Shown: positions 17,851 to 28,962, counted from the stretch's first letter. The stretch is DNA of 64,000 nt from Jeotgalibacillus sp. ET6 (GCF_029667115.1 NZ_JARUIU010000001.1:372001-436000); one strand, 5' to 3'. Program-made: numbers and translations. The notes: generated by a model not told the origin, from the sequence alone.

Positions 17851-20667
17851 CTAGTTCTTTGTTACAGCATTTGTTAAAATTCGATTTTGTTCTTTTTTAT
17901 GAACCGTCGGATCCCCTTCAGCTGGGCTGCTTCTTCTTCTGCGGCCGATATATTCAACAGAAATATGTTCCGGGGCAGATTTTATCAAACGTGGTTCAAT
18001 AAATGTCCATGCTCCCATGTTTTTCGGTTCTTCCTGGACCCATTTAATCTCCTTAAGGTTTGGATATCTGGAAATAATCTCTTTCACATTTTCCATCGGG
18101 AAAGGATATATTTCTTCGATGCGGATTAAATGCAGCCAGTCATTATTTTCTTCCTTCGCTGCTTTTTCAATTAAATCGATGCCGATTTTACCTGCAGAAA
18201 AGACAAGACGTTCCACTTTGTCATGGTTCTGTCCATATTGATCGTGCTCAATAAGCGGTTGGAACGTTCCTTCTGTAAATTCATTTACTTCTCTTGAAAC
18301 CTGCGGGTGACGAAGAAGACTTTTCGGTGTCATAATCACCAGCGGCCTTATTTCTTCACGTTTTAATATGGCTGCCTGCCTGCGCAGGATATGGAAATAT
18401 TGGGCTGAACTCGTCAGGTTCGCAACCGTCCAGTTATTTTCAGCTGCCAGTGTTAAAAACCGTTCCATTCTCGCGGATGAATGCTCAGGCCCCTGTCCTT
18501 CATAGCCATGAGGGAGCAGCATCACCAAACCTGATTTCTGACCCCATTTTGCACGGCTGGAAGAAACAAACTGATCGAACATGACCTGTGCCATATTAGC
18601 AAAGTCGCCATATTGTGCTTCCCACAGCACCAATGTTTCAGGAGATAAAACATTGTATCCATATTCGTATCCCACCACTGCTGCTTCAGTCAGCGGACTG
18701 TTATACACAACAAATGAAGCTTTAGCTCCATCAATATGGTGCAGCGGAGTCAGTTCCTCTCCTGTCTTTTCATCATGCAGGACAAGATGACGGTGAGCGA
18801 ACGTTCCACGCTGGGAATCCTGACCGGTTAAGCGGATCGGGACGCCGTCCTGTAATATCGCACCAAATGCAAGTGTTTCAGCATGCGCCCAGTCTATTTT
18901 TCCTTCTTTAGTGAAAGGATCCTGTCTTCGCTTCAGAATTTTTTCAAGCTTTTTAAATACGTTGAAATCTTTCCAATTAAGAAGGTCTTCATTTAATTTC
19001 CGCAATTGATCAATACCGACGGATGTAGTAATTTCATCGAGTGGACTTACTACTTTTTCCGGAGGGTCCATTTCTGCGTCCGGATCTTTTTCGCTTTTAG
19101 GAACTGAATCATACGCTTTTTGAAGCTGTTCCTGATTCGATTCGCGCATGTTTGAAGCCTGATCGGCATTTAATAAACCTTCATCAATCAATTGCTTTTC
19201 ATATATTTTCCTGACATTATCATGCTTATTGACAATCGTGTACATTTTTGGATTTGTAACCATAGGCTCGTCCATTTCGTTGTGGCCAAAACGGCGGTAG
19301 CCTATTAAGTCAATCACAAAATCCTTGCCGAATTTTGAGCGGTATTCATAAGCCATCATGGCTGCTGCCAGACACGCTTCAGGGTCATCCGCATTGACAT
19401 GGACAATCGGTACTTCAAATCCTTTTGCTGTATCAGATGCATATTGCGTTGAACGGGAGTCAAAGGATTCAGTTGTGAATCCTATCATATTATTTGCAAT
19501 AACATGTATAGAACCGCCAGTATGGTATCCTCTCAGCTGACTCATATTTAACGTTTCCGCTACGATGCCCTGACCGGGAAACGCTGCATCTCCGTGAATC
19601 ATGATCGCGAGTGAGGATTCCTTCTTTAGTTCAGGGTACCCTGGATTGCTCCGGTCCTCCTGAGCTGCACGTGTGTAGCCGGCAACAATTGGACTTACTA
19701 CTTCCAAATGACTTGGGTTATTGGCTAATGTAATGCGTGTTTTAACCGAATTTTCTTTTTTCACATTCCGATCTGCACCTAAATGGTATTTCACATCTCC
19801 AGTCCACCCGTATGTAATGCCAATTGATCCTTCAGAAGGAATCAGATCCTTGCTTGGTGAGTGCTGGAATTCTGCAAATATCATTTCATATGGTTTTTCA
19901 AGGACATGCGCCAGAACGTTTAAACGCCCCCTGTGCGCCATGCCGATATTAATGGATTCGGCTCCTTTTTCAACAGCCGCCTGAATGATTTCATCAAGCA
20001 GAGGAACCATGGCATCGAGTCCTTCGATTGAAAATCTCTTTTGTCCTACAAATGTTTTGTGAACAAAGTTTTCAAAACCCTCTACCTGTATCAGCCTGTT
20101 TAAAAGGGCTTCTTTCTTTTCACTATTAATGGTCTCATCGAGTTTGCCTGACTCAATGTAGTTTTTCAGCCATGCTTTTTCTTCTTTATTGTGCACATGG
20201 GCATATTCAAACGCTATCGATTTGGTATACATCTTTTTTAAATACTGAATCGCTTCATATCCGGTTGTTACCTCTGGAACTGAGTTGGTTATCAAAATGT
20301 TTTCAGGGATCTTTTCAAGATCTTCTTTAGTTAAATTATACGAATCCAATTCAATTCTGTTTGTGTCCTTTTCTCTGTCATTCAAAGGATTGATATCTGC
20401 TGCCAGATGACCATACGTTCTGATGGCATCGGCAAGCTGTACAGCTGCAATAACCTTGCTGTAGTCTGTTCCTTCGATAGCTGTAGAGGAAGAGTGTCCC
20501 TCTTTTAAAGAAGCAGGAGATCCATTTTCTTTAAAATAGGCCTGCAGCTCTTCATCCAGCTGAGCTGGATCTTCCAGATACAGATCATACATCTCCATCA
20601 TATAGCCCAGGTTAGGACCGGAAAAGTTTAAATGATTTAAATCCTGTTGTTCCGACTGTTTTCTCAT
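17851..20667 (-). CDS. odhA: 2-oxoglutarate dehydrogenase E1 component
   Basis: 938 residues. The N terminus carries the short E1o motif NLGYMMEMYDLYLEDP, then the thiamine-diphosphate region with GMAHRGRLNVLAHVL, GDAAFPGQG and IVHVNADDPEA, and the C-terminal part HGYEGQGPEHSSAR and ERLVFSAGK. It decarboxylates 2-oxoglutarate and passes the succinyl group to the lipoyl arm of OdhB. The chosen ATG has GGAGG eight bases upstream; 11 more codons upstream are open but lack a site. First gene of odhAB. Confidence 0.97.
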   Translation of the reverse strand: MRKQSEQQDLNHLNFSGPNLGYMMEMYDLYLEDPAQLDEELQAYFKENGSPASLKEGHSSSTAIEGTDYSKVIAAVQLADAIRTYGHLAADINPLNDREKDTNRIELDSYNLTKEDLEKIPENILITNSVPEVTTGYEAIQYLKKMYTKSIAFEYAHVHNKEEKAWLKNYIESGKLDETINSEKKEALLNRLIQVEGFENFVHKTFVGQKRFSIEGLDAMVPLLDEIIQAAVEKGAESINIGMAHRGRLNVLAHVLEKPYEMIFAEFQHSPSKDLIPSEGSIGITYGWTGDVKYHLGADRNVKKENSVKTRITLANNPSHLEVVSPIVAGYTRAAQEDRSNPGYPELKKESSLAIMIHGDAAFPGQGIVAETLNMSQLRGYHTGGSIHVIANNMIGFTTESFDSRSTQYASDTAKGFEVPIVHVNADDPEACLAAAMMAYEYRSKFGKDFVIDLIGYRRFGHNEMDEPMVTNPKMYTIVNKHDNVRKIYEKQLIDEGLLNADQASNMRESNQEQLQKAYDSVPKSEKDPDAEMDPPEKVVSPLDEITTSVGIDQLRKLNEDLLNWKDFNVFKKLEKILKRRQDPFTKEGKIDWAHAETLAFGAILQDGVPIRLTGQDSQRGTFAHRHLVLHDEKTGEELTPLHHIDGAKASFVVYNSPLTEAAVVGYEYGYNVLSPETLVLWEAQYGDFANMAQVMFDQFVSSSRAKWGQKSGLVMLLPHGYEGQGPEHSSARMERFLTLAAENNWTVANLTSSAQYFHILRRQAAILKREEIRPLVIMTPKSLLRHPQVSREVNEFTEGTFQPLIEHDQYGQNHDKVERLVFSAGKIGIDLIEKAAKEENNDWLHLIRIEEIYPFPMENVKEIISRYPNLKEIKWVQEEPKNMGAWTFIEPRLIKSAPEHISVEYIGRRRRSSPAEGDPTVHKKEQNRILTNAVTKN

Positions 20668-20965
20668 TATGAAAACCTCCAACATGTTGGACATCAGCAC
20701 TTCTATTTAGATCGATGCTAATGCTATGTAAAAATAGTAATTACATGGTTCTAAAACGCTTACAGAAACATTTTATCACTGTAAAGGAACGAGTTAAAGC
20801 CTTTCCCACTTTTTTTTCAAAAAATAAAAGCTGAAATGAGGGTGTTGAATAACTATTCAGTATTCATCTTTGCTCGTTTTTTGGCTAAGAATAAATGCCG
20901 TGACAAGAAATCCGGGTATCATTTTTAGGAACAAAGCATATATCACTATGTAAGGGGGTGAGAAA

Positions 20966-21370
20966 ATGGACTTTTGGCAATCATTATTCCCAAAAACCAA
21001 CTCACCAAATGACTGGCAGGAATGGCTTCAAAAATACATGCAGCAATCCTTTGAAAATCAGCAAAAGCCAACTGATCCATCTTTTCAACCATCGGTCCCT
21101 CAATCATCCTATACCCTATTTGAATCATTTCATTATCTTTTTATTCATATTTCTATTAAAAATCATTCACTGAATGAAATAAAAGTGCATCACAGCCTTA
21201 CTCAGGTCCTTGTTCACATCCCGGATGAGCCTGTTATAAAAATCACACTCCCCGAACCCATATCCAGAAAAGGAGCGACAGCAGAAGCCAAGGATGGGAC
21301 GCTTGAAATCAAACTGCCTAAAATCGCCCATCAATTTGAAATGGAGCTTCCTATTGACTCCATTGATTAA
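20966..21370 (+). CDS. Hsp20/alpha-crystallin-like protein, possibly spore-associated
   Basis: 134 residues. The N terminus is Trp/Gln-rich (MDFWQSLFPK, DWQEWLQKYMQQ) and the C-terminal ~85 residues form a degenerate alpha-crystallin domain (LFIHISIKN, VLVHIPDEPVIKITLP, AKDGTLEIKLPK). The usual C-terminal IxI anchor is absent. Bacillus has such divergent Hsp20 proteins in spores (GerT, CotM), so a spore role is possible but unproven. AAGGGGGTGAG gives a strong ribosome site. It converges on the histidine kinase gene, with the stop codons overlapping. Confidence 0.6.
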   Translation: MDFWQSLFPKTNSPNDWQEWLQKYMQQSFENQQKPTDPSFQPSVPQSSYTLFESFHYLFIHISIKNHSLNEIKVHHSLTQVLVHIPDEPVIKITLPEPISRKGATAEAKDGTLEIKLPKIAHQFEMELPIDSID

Positions 21371-22770
21371 TCTGCAAACGGGATCCTGATGATCATGCTG
21401 GTCCCTTCATTCACTTTGCTTTTTACAGTCAGCTCCCCCTGATATAGATCCAGAAGTTTCTTGGCAATGGATAAACCAAGCCCATTTCCCCCTTCATTTC
21501 TGCTCCGGGCTTTGTCTACACGGTAAAACCGGTCAAAAATATTTGGTATATGCTCCGGTGCTATACCAGGTCCATTATCTTCGACAGAAATAACGCAATA
21601 CCCTCTATCAGTTGTTGCCCGGACTGTGACAGGTTCGTTCTCAGGAGAATATTTGATCGCATTTTCAATTAAGATAATTAAAACTTGCTCAAGGTGCAGC
21701 GGATCTATTTTACCTGCGTGCTTAATATCCGCCTGATCTATAAAAATCTGTCTGGAAGAATAGATGCCATTAATTCTTTTAACCACACTTTGAATGACTT
21801 CATTTGGAAATGCTCTTGCGTCCTGAATATAGCCAACTTCTCTGTCTGCCTTTGATAACAGCAGCAATTCATTCACCAGCCTTTTAATCCGGTCCAGCTC
21901 CTGAATCGAAATGCCCAGTGATTCTTCCAGAACTTCAGGATCGTGCTTTCCCCAGCGGTTTATAAGTGAAAGATGACCCTCAATAATTTGAATGGGTGTT
22001 CGCAATTCATGTGATGCATCTTCAACAAACTGACGCTGCTTCGTAAAGGTGGACTCCAGTTCATCCATCATACCATTAAAAATTTCAACCAGCCCGCCAA
22101 TTTCATCCTGCACATCTGGAAGCTCCATTTGTTTTTGGAAGCCCTCATTCTGCGTTTTTTTCATCGCGCGCCCCAGGGAAACCACAGGTGCAATTAACCG
22201 CCCGGATAAGAGGTAAGCAACAATTCCGCTTATAAATAGGGAACCTAATCCGAGTACGATCGATAAAAGAATCATGTAGGCCTGCATGGATTGCAGCTGA
22301 CTTAGGGGATGAATAACTTCCACGTAGCCATTAAACTGCTGGGATCGAATGGGCGATCTTCCAATTAAGACTTCCTGCTGACCTGCATCTCCTTTTTCAA
22401 TCCTTCTTGTCTGAACAGGTTCAAATGGTACACTTGAAACGCGTTCTTCGCTTTGAATCACAAACAGTTCAAAGCCATCCTGATTGTATAAGCGGATCGT
22501 CTGGCCTTTTTCATAAATCTGCTCCAGCAAGTCACGGCTTTCATACACATCATCTGTCGTAACTCTGGGACCACGGCTCTCATAAAATTGAGATAAGTCA
22601 TTTAAAATTGAATTCACTGAGTTTTCTTCTTCCTGCAGCATCCATTGACTCATCGCAGTAATTAAAATAAGGCTGAAGATGCTGAAGGTGACAAAAATGG
22701 TTGCCGCCCCTGCTATCGTCCATTTCCAGCGGAGGGATAACCGGTTCCAGAATGCTTTAAGCTTACTCAT
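21367..22770 (-). CDS. Membrane sensor histidine kinase
   Basis: 467 residues: TM1 (about 17-38), an extracytoplasmic sensor (40-160), TM2 (about 166-190), HAMP, a dimerisation helix with phospho-acceptor [13 protein letters not shown], and an ATPase domain with N box ENAIKYSP, G1 VEDNGPGI and G2 GNGLGLSI. The layout matches ArlS/YkoH-type kinases. The signal is unknown. It overlaps its response regulator by four bases (ATGA), a tight pair, and meets the Hsp20-like gene tail to tail. Confidence 0.9.
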   Translation of the reverse strand: MSKLKAFWNRLSLRWKWTIAGAATIFVTFSIFSLILITAMSQWMLQEEENSVNSILNDLSQFYESRGPRVTTDDVYESRDLLEQIYEKGQTIRLYNQDGFELFVIQSEERVSSVPFEPVQTRRIEKGDAGQQEVLIGRSPIRSQQFNGYVEVIHPLSQLQSMQAYMILLSIVLGLGSLFISGIVAYLLSGRLIAPVVSLGRAMKKTQNEGFQKQMELPDVQDEIGGLVEIFNGMMDELESTFTKQRQFVEDASHELRTPIQIIEGHLSLINRWGKHDPEVLEESLGISIQELDRIKRLVNELLLLSKADREVGYIQDARAFPNEVIQSVVKRINGIYSSRQIFIDQADIKHAGKIDPLHLEQVLIILIENAIKYSPENEPVTVRATTDRGYCVISVEDNGPGIAPEHIPNIFDRFYRVDKARSRNEGGNGLGLSIAKKLLDLYQGELTVKSKVNEGTSMIIRIPFAD

Positions 22771-23450
22771 TCTCTCATCACATACCCTGCTCCTCGAATC
22801 GTTTGAATGTAGCTCGGACCTTCTTTGGAATCGATCTTATGCCTAAGATGACGGATGTAAACATCCACTACATTTGTTTCCACTTCTGAATCGTACCCCC
22901 ATACCCGTTCAAGAATCCGATCCCGGGTTAAGACGATATTTTTATTTTCAATCAGCATATGAAGCAAATCAAATTCCTTTTTGGTCAGGGTGATTTCGTG
23001 GTTGTCTCTTGTCACACGATAAGAATCCACATCCACTCTCAGTTCACGAAATTCCAAAATAGTGGCTGAATCGCTTGAGTCTGTTTCTGTGGTTCTCCTG
23101 GTAAGGGCCCTCATCCTTGCGAGAAGCTCTTCAATCGCGAATGGTTTCACAATATAGTCATCCGCCCCGCTGTCAAGACCTGAGACCCTGTCCATCACCC
23201 CGTCTTTTGCTGTAATCATGATGACCGGAGTTTTTTTCACCTGCCGAATTCTCCTGCAGACCTCCATTCCATTTAATGAAGGCAGCATTAAATCCAGTAA
23301 AATAATATCAAACGTTTTCTCAAGAGCAAGAGTCAGCCCTTCTCTCCCGTCTAAAGAAACGTCAACAGAATAACCTTCATGCTTCAGTTCCAATTCAATA
23401 AATCGGGCTAAATTTTTTTCATCTTCTACTACCAGTACGGTTCTCTCCAT
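22767..23450 (-). CDS. OmpR/PhoB-family response regulator
   Basis: 227 residues. Receiver domain with acidic pocket (VVEDEK), phospho-acceptor Asp in [14 protein letters not shown], conserved Thr/Lys positions (MITAKD, KPF) and a C-terminal winged helix ending [17 protein letters not shown] and [11 protein letters not shown]. It partners the overlapping kinase and resembles ArlR/YkoG. Targets cannot be read from this window. The gene starts 15 bases downstream of the pterin dehydratase-like gene on the same strand, so the three may share transcripts. Confidence 0.92.
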   Translation of the reverse strand: MERTVLVVEDEKNLARFIELELKHEGYSVDVSLDGREGLTLALEKTFDIILLDLMLPSLNGMEVCRRIRQVKKTPVIMITAKDGVMDRVSGLDSGADDYIVKPFAIEELLARMRALTRRTTETDSSDSATILEFRELRVDVDSYRVTRDNHEITLTKKEFDLLHMLIENKNIVLTRDRILERVWGYDSEVETNVVDVYIRHLRHKIDSKEGPSYIQTIRGAGYVMRE

Positions 23451-23464
23451 ATTCAGTCGGCTCC

Positions 23465-23761
23465 TTAAAAATCAGAAATATCAGGATATAGGCGTTCTAT
23501 TGCATGCGCCAGCCCAAAATGATTTTCAGTCCATCCTTCTTCCCCTTGGCTGTTGATTTGCACCCTCACCTTTTCTCCTGAAATACTCAGGGCGGGACTG
23601 TACCCTCTGCGGTCCACTTCTCCCGCTGCTTCATTCAAAAAATGCAGACCGTCCTGAAACGATTGAAAAGAGAAGGTCTTTTGAATTTCTCCCTCATCAT
23701 TCATTTCCCAATTTAGTAAAGTAGATAATCTCTCCTGAATTTGAGTAGGGGTTAATGTCAT
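23465..23761 (-). CDS. Pterin-4a-carbinolamine dehydratase-like protein with altered active site
   Basis: 98 residues with the DCoH/PCD fold pattern: an N-terminal helix ([13 protein letters not shown]), [23 protein letters not shown], a beta strand and a C-terminal [10 protein letters not shown] helix. Family enzymes dehydrate 4a-hydroxytetrahydrobiopterin and use a conserved His-His-Pro. Here the position reads RRGYSP, so catalytic His residues are missing and activity is doubtful. AAGGAGT lies seven bases before the ATG. It lies between trpA and the two-component genes; no phenylalanine hydroxylase gene is in view. Confidence 0.7.
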   Translation of the reverse strand: MTLTPTQIQERLSTLLNWEMNDEGEIQKTFSFQSFQDGLHFLNEAAGEVDRRGYSPALSISGEKVRVQINSQGEEGWTENHFGLAHAIERLYPDISDF

Positions 23762-23897
23762 ACTATCCACTCCTTAAACATTCTTTTGTAAGAAATGACA
23801 ATGGGATTTGTTTTTCACTTTCACTTATCAGTATAGAACACTCTTTTTCATAATGCAGACTATACCTTTCTTTACCTGCTGCATGCAAAACGAAAAC

Positions 23898-23930
23898 CAG
23901 GCCGTCTGTAAAAACAGACAGCCTGGTGAT
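23898..23930 (-). terminator. Terminator of the trp operon
   Basis: Stem CCAGGC(T)GTCTGT/ACAGAC(G)GCCTGG with a TTTT loop and TTTTCGTTTT tail on the - strand, just past trpA. Confidence 0.85.
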
Positions 23931-23933
23931 CTA

Positions 23934-24725
23934 TTAACGGGAAGCAGGGGTTCCAACAGCTGCTTCAATCAACTGAGTAATTTCTTCTCTTTTGCCCTGA
24001 TGCAATAGGTCGACAATCCGGCTTCCGACTATAACGCCGTCCCCCAGTGACGAAATTTCTTTGACCTGCTCAGGAGTGGAGATTCCAAACCCTGCCATAA
24101 CCGGCACGCTGCTATGTTTTTTTAAGGAATAGATAAAGCTTTCCAGGTTCTCGCTGACGGCTGATCTGGCTCCAGTGATGCCCGTTACCGTTACAGCGTA
24201 TAAGAATCCTTCTGAAGCTTTAGCAAGACGCTCAATCCGGTGGTCCGGGCTCGTTAGTGTCACGAGCTGAATTAAAGCCAGGTCGGTTTGGTTCATATGT
24301 TCTTCAATTAACGGCCGCTGTTCTAAAGGTACATCCGGAATAATGATTCCATCTACACCGGCTGTCTGACAGTCCTTGAAAAAATGGGACAATCCGTATT
24401 TAAATAGAGGATTAATATAGGTCATTAAGACGATTGGAATGGAAACTTCTTCTCTGAATGATGCAAGAGTTTCCATCAGTTTCTTTACGGTTGCTCCCCC
24501 TTCAAGCGCCCTTTGTCCTGCATCCTGAATAGTCGGACCATCTGCTACTGGATCTGAAAATGGGATGCCAAGCTCCACTGCCGTTGCACCGGCTTTTTCA
24601 AGAAATAGCAGCTGTTCTTTTAAATGGCTCAGATCAGGGTCCCCTGCCATTATATACGGGATAAACGCTTTGTTTCCTCTTTCTACAACTTTTTCGATTG
24701 CTTGCTGCAGCTGTTTTTTACCCAT
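23934..24725 (-). CDS. trpA: Tryptophan synthase alpha chain
   Basis: 264 residues. TIM-barrel enzyme cleaving indole-3-glycerol phosphate to indole. [18 protein letters not shown] holds the catalytic Glu51 and Asp62, and GFGIST and [10 protein letters not shown] bind the phosphate. I use the ATG at 24725, with GGAGG nine bases before it; it overlaps the trpB end by eight bases. Last gene of the operon, followed by a strong terminator. Confidence 0.97.
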   Translation of the reverse strand: MGKKQLQQAIEKVVERGNKAFIPYIMAGDPDLSHLKEQLLFLEKAGATAVELGIPFSDPVADGPTIQDAGQRALEGGATVKKLMETLASFREEVSIPIVLMTYINPLFKYGLSHFFKDCQTAGVDGIIIPDVPLEQRPLIEEHMNQTDLALIQLVTLTSPDHRIERLAKASEGFLYAVTVTGITGARSAVSENLESFIYSLKKHSSVPVMAGFGISTPEQVKEISSLGDGVIVGSRIVDLLHQGKREEITQLIEAAVGTPASR

Positions 24726-25923
24726 TTTGGCGTTCCTCCAATGCACTTTTAACCGTCATAACGTCCTTGTCTCCGCGTCCGGACAAACAAATGACAATGA
24801 TTTCTTCTTTCGGTGAATTTTTTGCCAGTTCTACCGCGTGATGAATGGCATGTGCCGTTTCCAGTGCTGGAATAATTCCTTCCTTTCTGCACATCAGCTG
24901 AAGAGCATCAAGTGCTTCATCATCTGTAACAGAGGTATATTGAACGCGTTTTGTTTCATGCAGAAAGCTGTGTTCAGGACCTACCCCTGGATAGTCAAGG
25001 CCAGCAGAGATCGAGTGCGCTTCCTGAATTTGACCGTCCTCATTTTGCAGCAAGTACATTAAGGATCCATGAAGGATGCCTACTTCACCTGCTGTCAGTG
25101 TCGCTGCATGCTTGCCAGTCTGAATCCCGCTTCCTGCAGCTTCAACCCCCACAAGTTTTACTTCTTCATCCTCTATAAAAGGATAGAACATGCCCATTGC
25201 GTTGCTTCCTCCACCGATGCATGCAACAATGGTATCCGGTAAACGCTGCTCTTTGTCCAGGATTTGCTGTTTCGTCTCTTTTCCTATTACACTTTGAAAA
25301 TCCCGGACCATTTGCGGAAAAGGATGTGGGCCGAGGACCGATCCAATAATATAATGCGTATCTTCCACGTTGCTGACCCAATATCTCATCGCCTCATTGA
25401 CCGCATCTTTTAATGTACCGCTTCCGTGTGTCACACTAATGACTTTTGCCCCAAGAAGCTCCATACGAAATACGTTCAGCTGCTGTCTTCTGATGTCTTC
25501 TTCTCCCATAAAAATGACACAGTCAAGATTCAGCAGGGCACAAACAGTAGCTGTTGCCACACCGTGTTGTCCCGCACCGGTTTCTGCTACAATTTTTTTC
25601 TTGCCCATCCTCACTGCAAGAAGCGACTGACCGATGGTGTTGTTAATTTTATGGGCGCCGGTATGATTTAAATCTTCTCGTTTTAAATATATTTTTGCCC
25701 CGCCTGTATGCTTTGTGAGGTTTTCTGCAAAATACAAGGGGTTCTCTCTGCCAATATAATCTTTTAAATAGTGCTCCAACAGCTCGTGAAATGCAGGATC
25801 CTTCTGTGCTTCTTCATAGGCTTCCTGCAGTTCCAGTACTGCCTGCATTAAGGTTTCCGGAACAAACCGGCCCCCAAATTGTCCGAATTGTCCGTTTTGA
25901 TCTGGTTGAATATAGGTCGTCAT
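24718..25923 (-). CDS. trpB: Tryptophan synthase beta chain
   Basis: 401 residues. PLP enzyme joining indole to serine. The Schiff-base lysine is in [15 protein letters not shown], the phosphate-binding GGGSNAMG is present, and [10 protein letters not shown] and [11 protein letters not shown] are intact. It overlaps trpF by four bases (ATGA) and trpA by eight, so translation is coupled. It belongs to the canonical TrpB1 type, which forms the alpha2-beta2 complex. Confidence 0.98.
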   Translation of the reverse strand: MTTYIQPDQNGQFGQFGGRFVPETLMQAVLELQEAYEEAQKDPAFHELLEHYLKDYIGRENPLYFAENLTKHTGGAKIYLKREDLNHTGAHKINNTIGQSLLAVRMGKKKIVAETGAGQHGVATATVCALLNLDCVIFMGEEDIRRQQLNVFRMELLGAKVISVTHGSGTLKDAVNEAMRYWVSNVEDTHYIIGSVLGPHPFPQMVRDFQSVIGKETKQQILDKEQRLPDTIVACIGGGSNAMGMFYPFIEDEEVKLVGVEAAGSGIQTGKHAATLTAGEVGILHGSLMYLLQNEDGQIQEAHSISAGLDYPGVGPEHSFLHETKRVQYTSVTDDEALDALQLMCRKEGIIPALETAHAIHHAVELAKNSPKEEIIVICLSGRGDKDVMTVKSALEERQNG

Positions 25924-26531
25924 TGCGCCGCACTCCTTTTTGCTTCTTTAATAAAAGCGATCATTTTATTTATGTCTTTTTCTCCGTTTATTTCCACTCC
26001 GCTTGATACATCCACTGCATAAGGCTGCACTTGTTGTACAGCTTCATACACATTGTCAGGCGTCAGTCCTCCCGCAAGCACCAGCTTCCCGGGCAGACTG
26101 TCTTCAGGAATGAGGGACCAGTCAAAACGCTTGCCGCTTCCCCCTCTATATTCCGTTCCCGGTGCATCAACCAGGTAATAGTCGACGTCATAGTCTTTCA
26201 TTCTTTCAAAATCATCTGCAGAAGTAATACTGAACGCCTTCATAACGGGCTTCTTTTGATTTTTGCAAAACTCCGGGCTCTCATCACCGTGAAGCTGGAT
26301 AATATCAAGATTTGCTTTTTGAACTGCTTCATCTATTTCGTTTTGGGATGGATTAACGAATACACCGACCCGTTTAATATGCGGCGGCCCAACTGCAGCC
26401 AATTCCTCTGCTCTCTCAACCGATATTTTTCTTTTGCTTTCTGCAAACATCAAGCCAATGTAATCGGCTCCGGCTTCTGCTGCCGCTTCTAAATGATTGG
26501 TTTTTTGTATCCCGCATAGTTTGACTTTCAT
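25920..26531 (-). CDS. trpF: Phosphoribosylanthranilate isomerase
   Basis: 203 residues. [14 protein letters not shown] contains the catalytic Cys, and [10 protein letters not shown] and a catalytic Asp in [18 protein letters not shown] match the family, as does [14 protein letters not shown]. It catalyses the Amadori rearrangement before TrpC. It overlaps trpC and trpB by four bases each. Confidence 0.96.
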   Translation of the reverse strand: MKVKLCGIQKTNHLEAAAEAGADYIGLMFAESKRKISVERAEELAAVGPPHIKRVGVFVNPSQNEIDEAVQKANLDIIQLHGDESPEFCKNQKKPVMKAFSITSADDFERMKDYDVDYYLVDAPGTEYRGGSGKRFDWSLIPEDSLPGKLVLAGGLTPDNVYEAVQQVQPYAVDVSSGVEINGEKDINKMIAFIKEAKRSAAQ

Positions 26532-27328
26532 TCTCTCTCACCTGCTAAGGGTACCTGCAGCGATGTTAGAAGGTCTCCAGCATTACTTGACTTCATCAAT
26601 ACCTCTCCAACGAGAACGCCGCTTGCGCCAAAGTCTGCCGCCTGCTGGGCTTCATGCGGGGATAGAATACCGCTCTCACTGATAAAGTGCACCTCTTGTA
26701 AAGGCATTTTCGCGGCTAACTTTCTACTGATCTCTAAATCTACTTCAAACGTTTTAAGATTCCGGTTATTTACTCCAATTAACGAAGCGCCCACTTCAAG
26801 TGCACGGCCAAGTTCTTCTTCATCATGAACTTCCACCAGTACTTCCAGTTCCATTTGAACCGCTTTGCGATATAAATCAAGCAGTGTTTTCTGGTCTAGT
26901 GCTGCTGCGATAAGCAATATGATGGACGCTCCTGCTTCTTTCGCCCGTCTGATCTGAACTTCGTCAATAATAAAATCCTTGCACAATACAGGTATTGAAA
27001 CGGATGCTGCCACATTTGTCAGATCTTCCATTGACCCCTGGAAAAATTCCTCATCCGTCAATACGGAAATCGCAGAGGCTCCATGAGATTCGTAAAGCTT
27101 TGCCTGTTTTACAGGATCAATAGAGCCATTGATCAACCCCTTAGAAGGGGAAGCACGTTTGATTTCAGCGATTACACCCAGGTGACTGCGCTGATTCAGC
27201 GCATCCTCGAGTCTGACAACAGATGGTTTATCCAGTCTTTTGTTCAGCTTTAAAGCTGGATCATTCTTAATGCCTTCGACTTCTTTTGCTTTATAAAGGA
27301 GAATCTTATCCAAAATGGTGTTGCTCAT
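26528..27328 (-). CDS. trpC: Indole-3-glycerol phosphate synthase
   Basis: 266 residues. VIAEIKRASPSKG, VLCKDFIIDEVQI and IGVNNRNLKTFEVD are the substrate-binding strands with catalytic Glu/Lys residues; SESGI is the phosphate site. It converts CdRP to indole-3-glycerol phosphate. Four-base overlaps with trpD and trpF. Confidence 0.97.
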   Translation of the reverse strand: MSNTILDKILLYKAKEVEGIKNDPALKLNKRLDKPSVVRLEDALNQRSHLGVIAEIKRASPSKGLINGSIDPVKQAKLYESHGASAISVLTDEEFFQGSMEDLTNVAASVSIPVLCKDFIIDEVQIRRAKEAGASIILLIAAALDQKTLLDLYRKAVQMELEVLVEVHDEEELGRALEVGASLIGVNNRNLKTFEVDLEISRKLAAKMPLQEVHFISESGILSPHEAQQAADFGASGVLVGEVLMKSSNAGDLLTSLQVPLAGERE

Positions 27329-28347
27329 TGTGCCAGCTCCTTTTGATTGCTGTAATAGACTAATTCTTTCAACCGATTTAAGGCAGATTGAGAATCGATG
27401 CTTTTTTTTGCTTGTTCAATTCCCATTTCAATGGTTGCAGCAGAACCGTGGGCAAACAGCGCAATTCCTGCATTCAGCAGCACCGTCTCACGGTAAACGG
27501 ATTCCTCACCCGATAAAACCGATTGTAGAATGACGGCGTTATCAAGAGGTCCGCCTCCCCGTATTTTTTCGTTAGGTACAACTTTCAGCCCTACATCTTC
27601 CGGGCTTATAACAACGCTTCGTATACTGCCATTTTCTACGACAGCTAAATGGTTTTCTCCTGCAAGCGACGCTTCATCCATATGACCGGCTCCGCTGATC
27701 ACAACTCCTTTACTTCTGCCAAGGCGGATAAGCGCTTCTGCCATTGTATGAAGCATATCACGTCTGTAAATTCCCACCAGCTGAGTACCCAGCTCTACCG
27801 GATTTGTCAGCGGGCCAATTAAATTGAAGATGGTTGGAACCCCAAGCTCTTTTCTTGCAGTCATTACTTTTCGAATGCCCGGATGTACATGAGGGGCAAA
27901 CAAAAAGGCAATTTTATTTTTTTCAAGCAGCTCTCTTACTTCGTCAGCTGTAAAATCGAGTCTGACACCCAAATGTTCCAGTACATCTGCACTTCCTGTT
28001 TTGCTCGATATGCTTCGGTTTCCATGTTTGGCAATCGGAACATCAGCACCTGCAATAACGAAAGCCGAGCAGGTTGAGATATTAAAGCTCTGTGAACCGT
28101 CTCCTCCTGTGCCGCAATTATCCATGACATTTTGAAGCGGTGAATCTATTTGCATCGCATGTTTTCTGACGACCTTCACAAGCCCTACGATTTCATCTGC
28201 TGTTTCTCCCTTTTCCTTCAATGCAAGCAGAAACGCTTTAATCGTCTCGTTGTCTGTCTTCTCATCAAACATGGCTTCGCTCGCTGTGATCATCTCTTCT
28301 TCTGTCAAATGAAGTCCCTGCTGAACGGTTAAAAGTGCTTTTTTCAT
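27325..28347 (-). CDS. trpD: Anthranilate phosphoribosyltransferase
   Basis: 340 residues. DNCGTGGDGSQSFNIST is the PRPP-binding loop, KHGNRSISSKTGSADVLEHLG the anthranilate site, and GPLTNP is conserved. It joins anthranilate to PRPP. There is a 45-base gap to trpG, the only non-overlapping junction inside the operon. Confidence 0.97.
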   Translation of the reverse strand: MKKALLTVQQGLHLTEEEMITASEAMFDEKTDNETIKAFLLALKEKGETADEIVGLVKVVRKHAMQIDSPLQNVMDNCGTGGDGSQSFNISTCSAFVIAGADVPIAKHGNRSISSKTGSADVLEHLGVRLDFTADEVRELLEKNKIAFLFAPHVHPGIRKVMTARKELGVPTIFNLIGPLTNPVELGTQLVGIYRRDMLHTMAEALIRLGRSKGVVISGAGHMDEASLAGENHLAVVENGSIRSVVISPEDVGLKVVPNEKIRGGGPLDNAVILQSVLSGEESVYRETVLLNAGIALFAHGSAATIEMGIEQAKKSIDSQSALNRLKELVYYSNQKELAQ

Positions 28348-28392
28348 TTTACTCCACTCTCCTGTCTCTTCTCGTCTGTTCTCTCTTTTTTC

Positions 28393-28962
28393 CTACTCAA
28401 CTAATGAATGGACTGCCTGCTTTATGAGATTCATGCCGTCAGCCGTTCCGATGGATTCCGGATGAAACTGTAATCCAAGTATAGGGAATTCCCGATGCCT
28501 TAAGGCCATAATGACATTATCATCTGTTGAAGTCGCAATTTCTTCCAGCTCTTGTGGCAGCGTGGAACGATTTACAATCAAGGAGTGATAACGCATTACT
28601 TCTACCTCATTCCTTTGACCAAATAGCTCCGGTGCCTGATGGGCTATCCTCGATACCTTTCCGTGCATAACATTCGGCGTTTTTTCAACTGTCGCACCAA
28701 ATGCAGTTCCAATCGCTTGATGACCCAGGCATACTCCCAATATCGGAGTCATTGACCCAATCTTCTGAATCATCTCGATGCAAATTCCTGCATTATCAGG
28801 GTGACCCGGACCGGGTGAAATTACAATTAACGAAGGGCGCAGCTCACGGATGTCTTCCAGTGTAATCTGATCATTTCTGACCACCTTCACGTCATCAATC
28901 TCACCAAGATATTGATACAAATTATACGTAAACGAATCATAATTATCGATTAAAAGGATCAT
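28393..28962 (-). CDS. trpG: Anthranilate synthase glutamine amidotransferase subunit
   Basis: 189 residues, class I GATase. The catalytic triad is the Cys in LGVCLGHQAIG and His/Glu in FHPES near the C terminus; VISPGPGHP forms the oxyanion loop. It supplies ammonia to TrpE. In B. subtilis this subunit is encoded in the folate operon and shared with PabB; here a copy lies in the trp operon, overlapping trpE by four bases. It may still serve PabB too. Confidence 0.93.
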   Translation of the reverse strand: MILLIDNYDSFTYNLYQYLGEIDDVKVVRNDQITLEDIRELRPSLIVISPGPGHPDNAGICIEMIQKIGSMTPILGVCLGHQAIGTAFGATVEKTPNVMHGKVSRIAHQAPELFGQRNEVEVMRYHSLIVNRSTLPQELEEIATSTDDNVIMALRHREFPILGLQFHPESIGTADGMNLIKQAVHSLVE

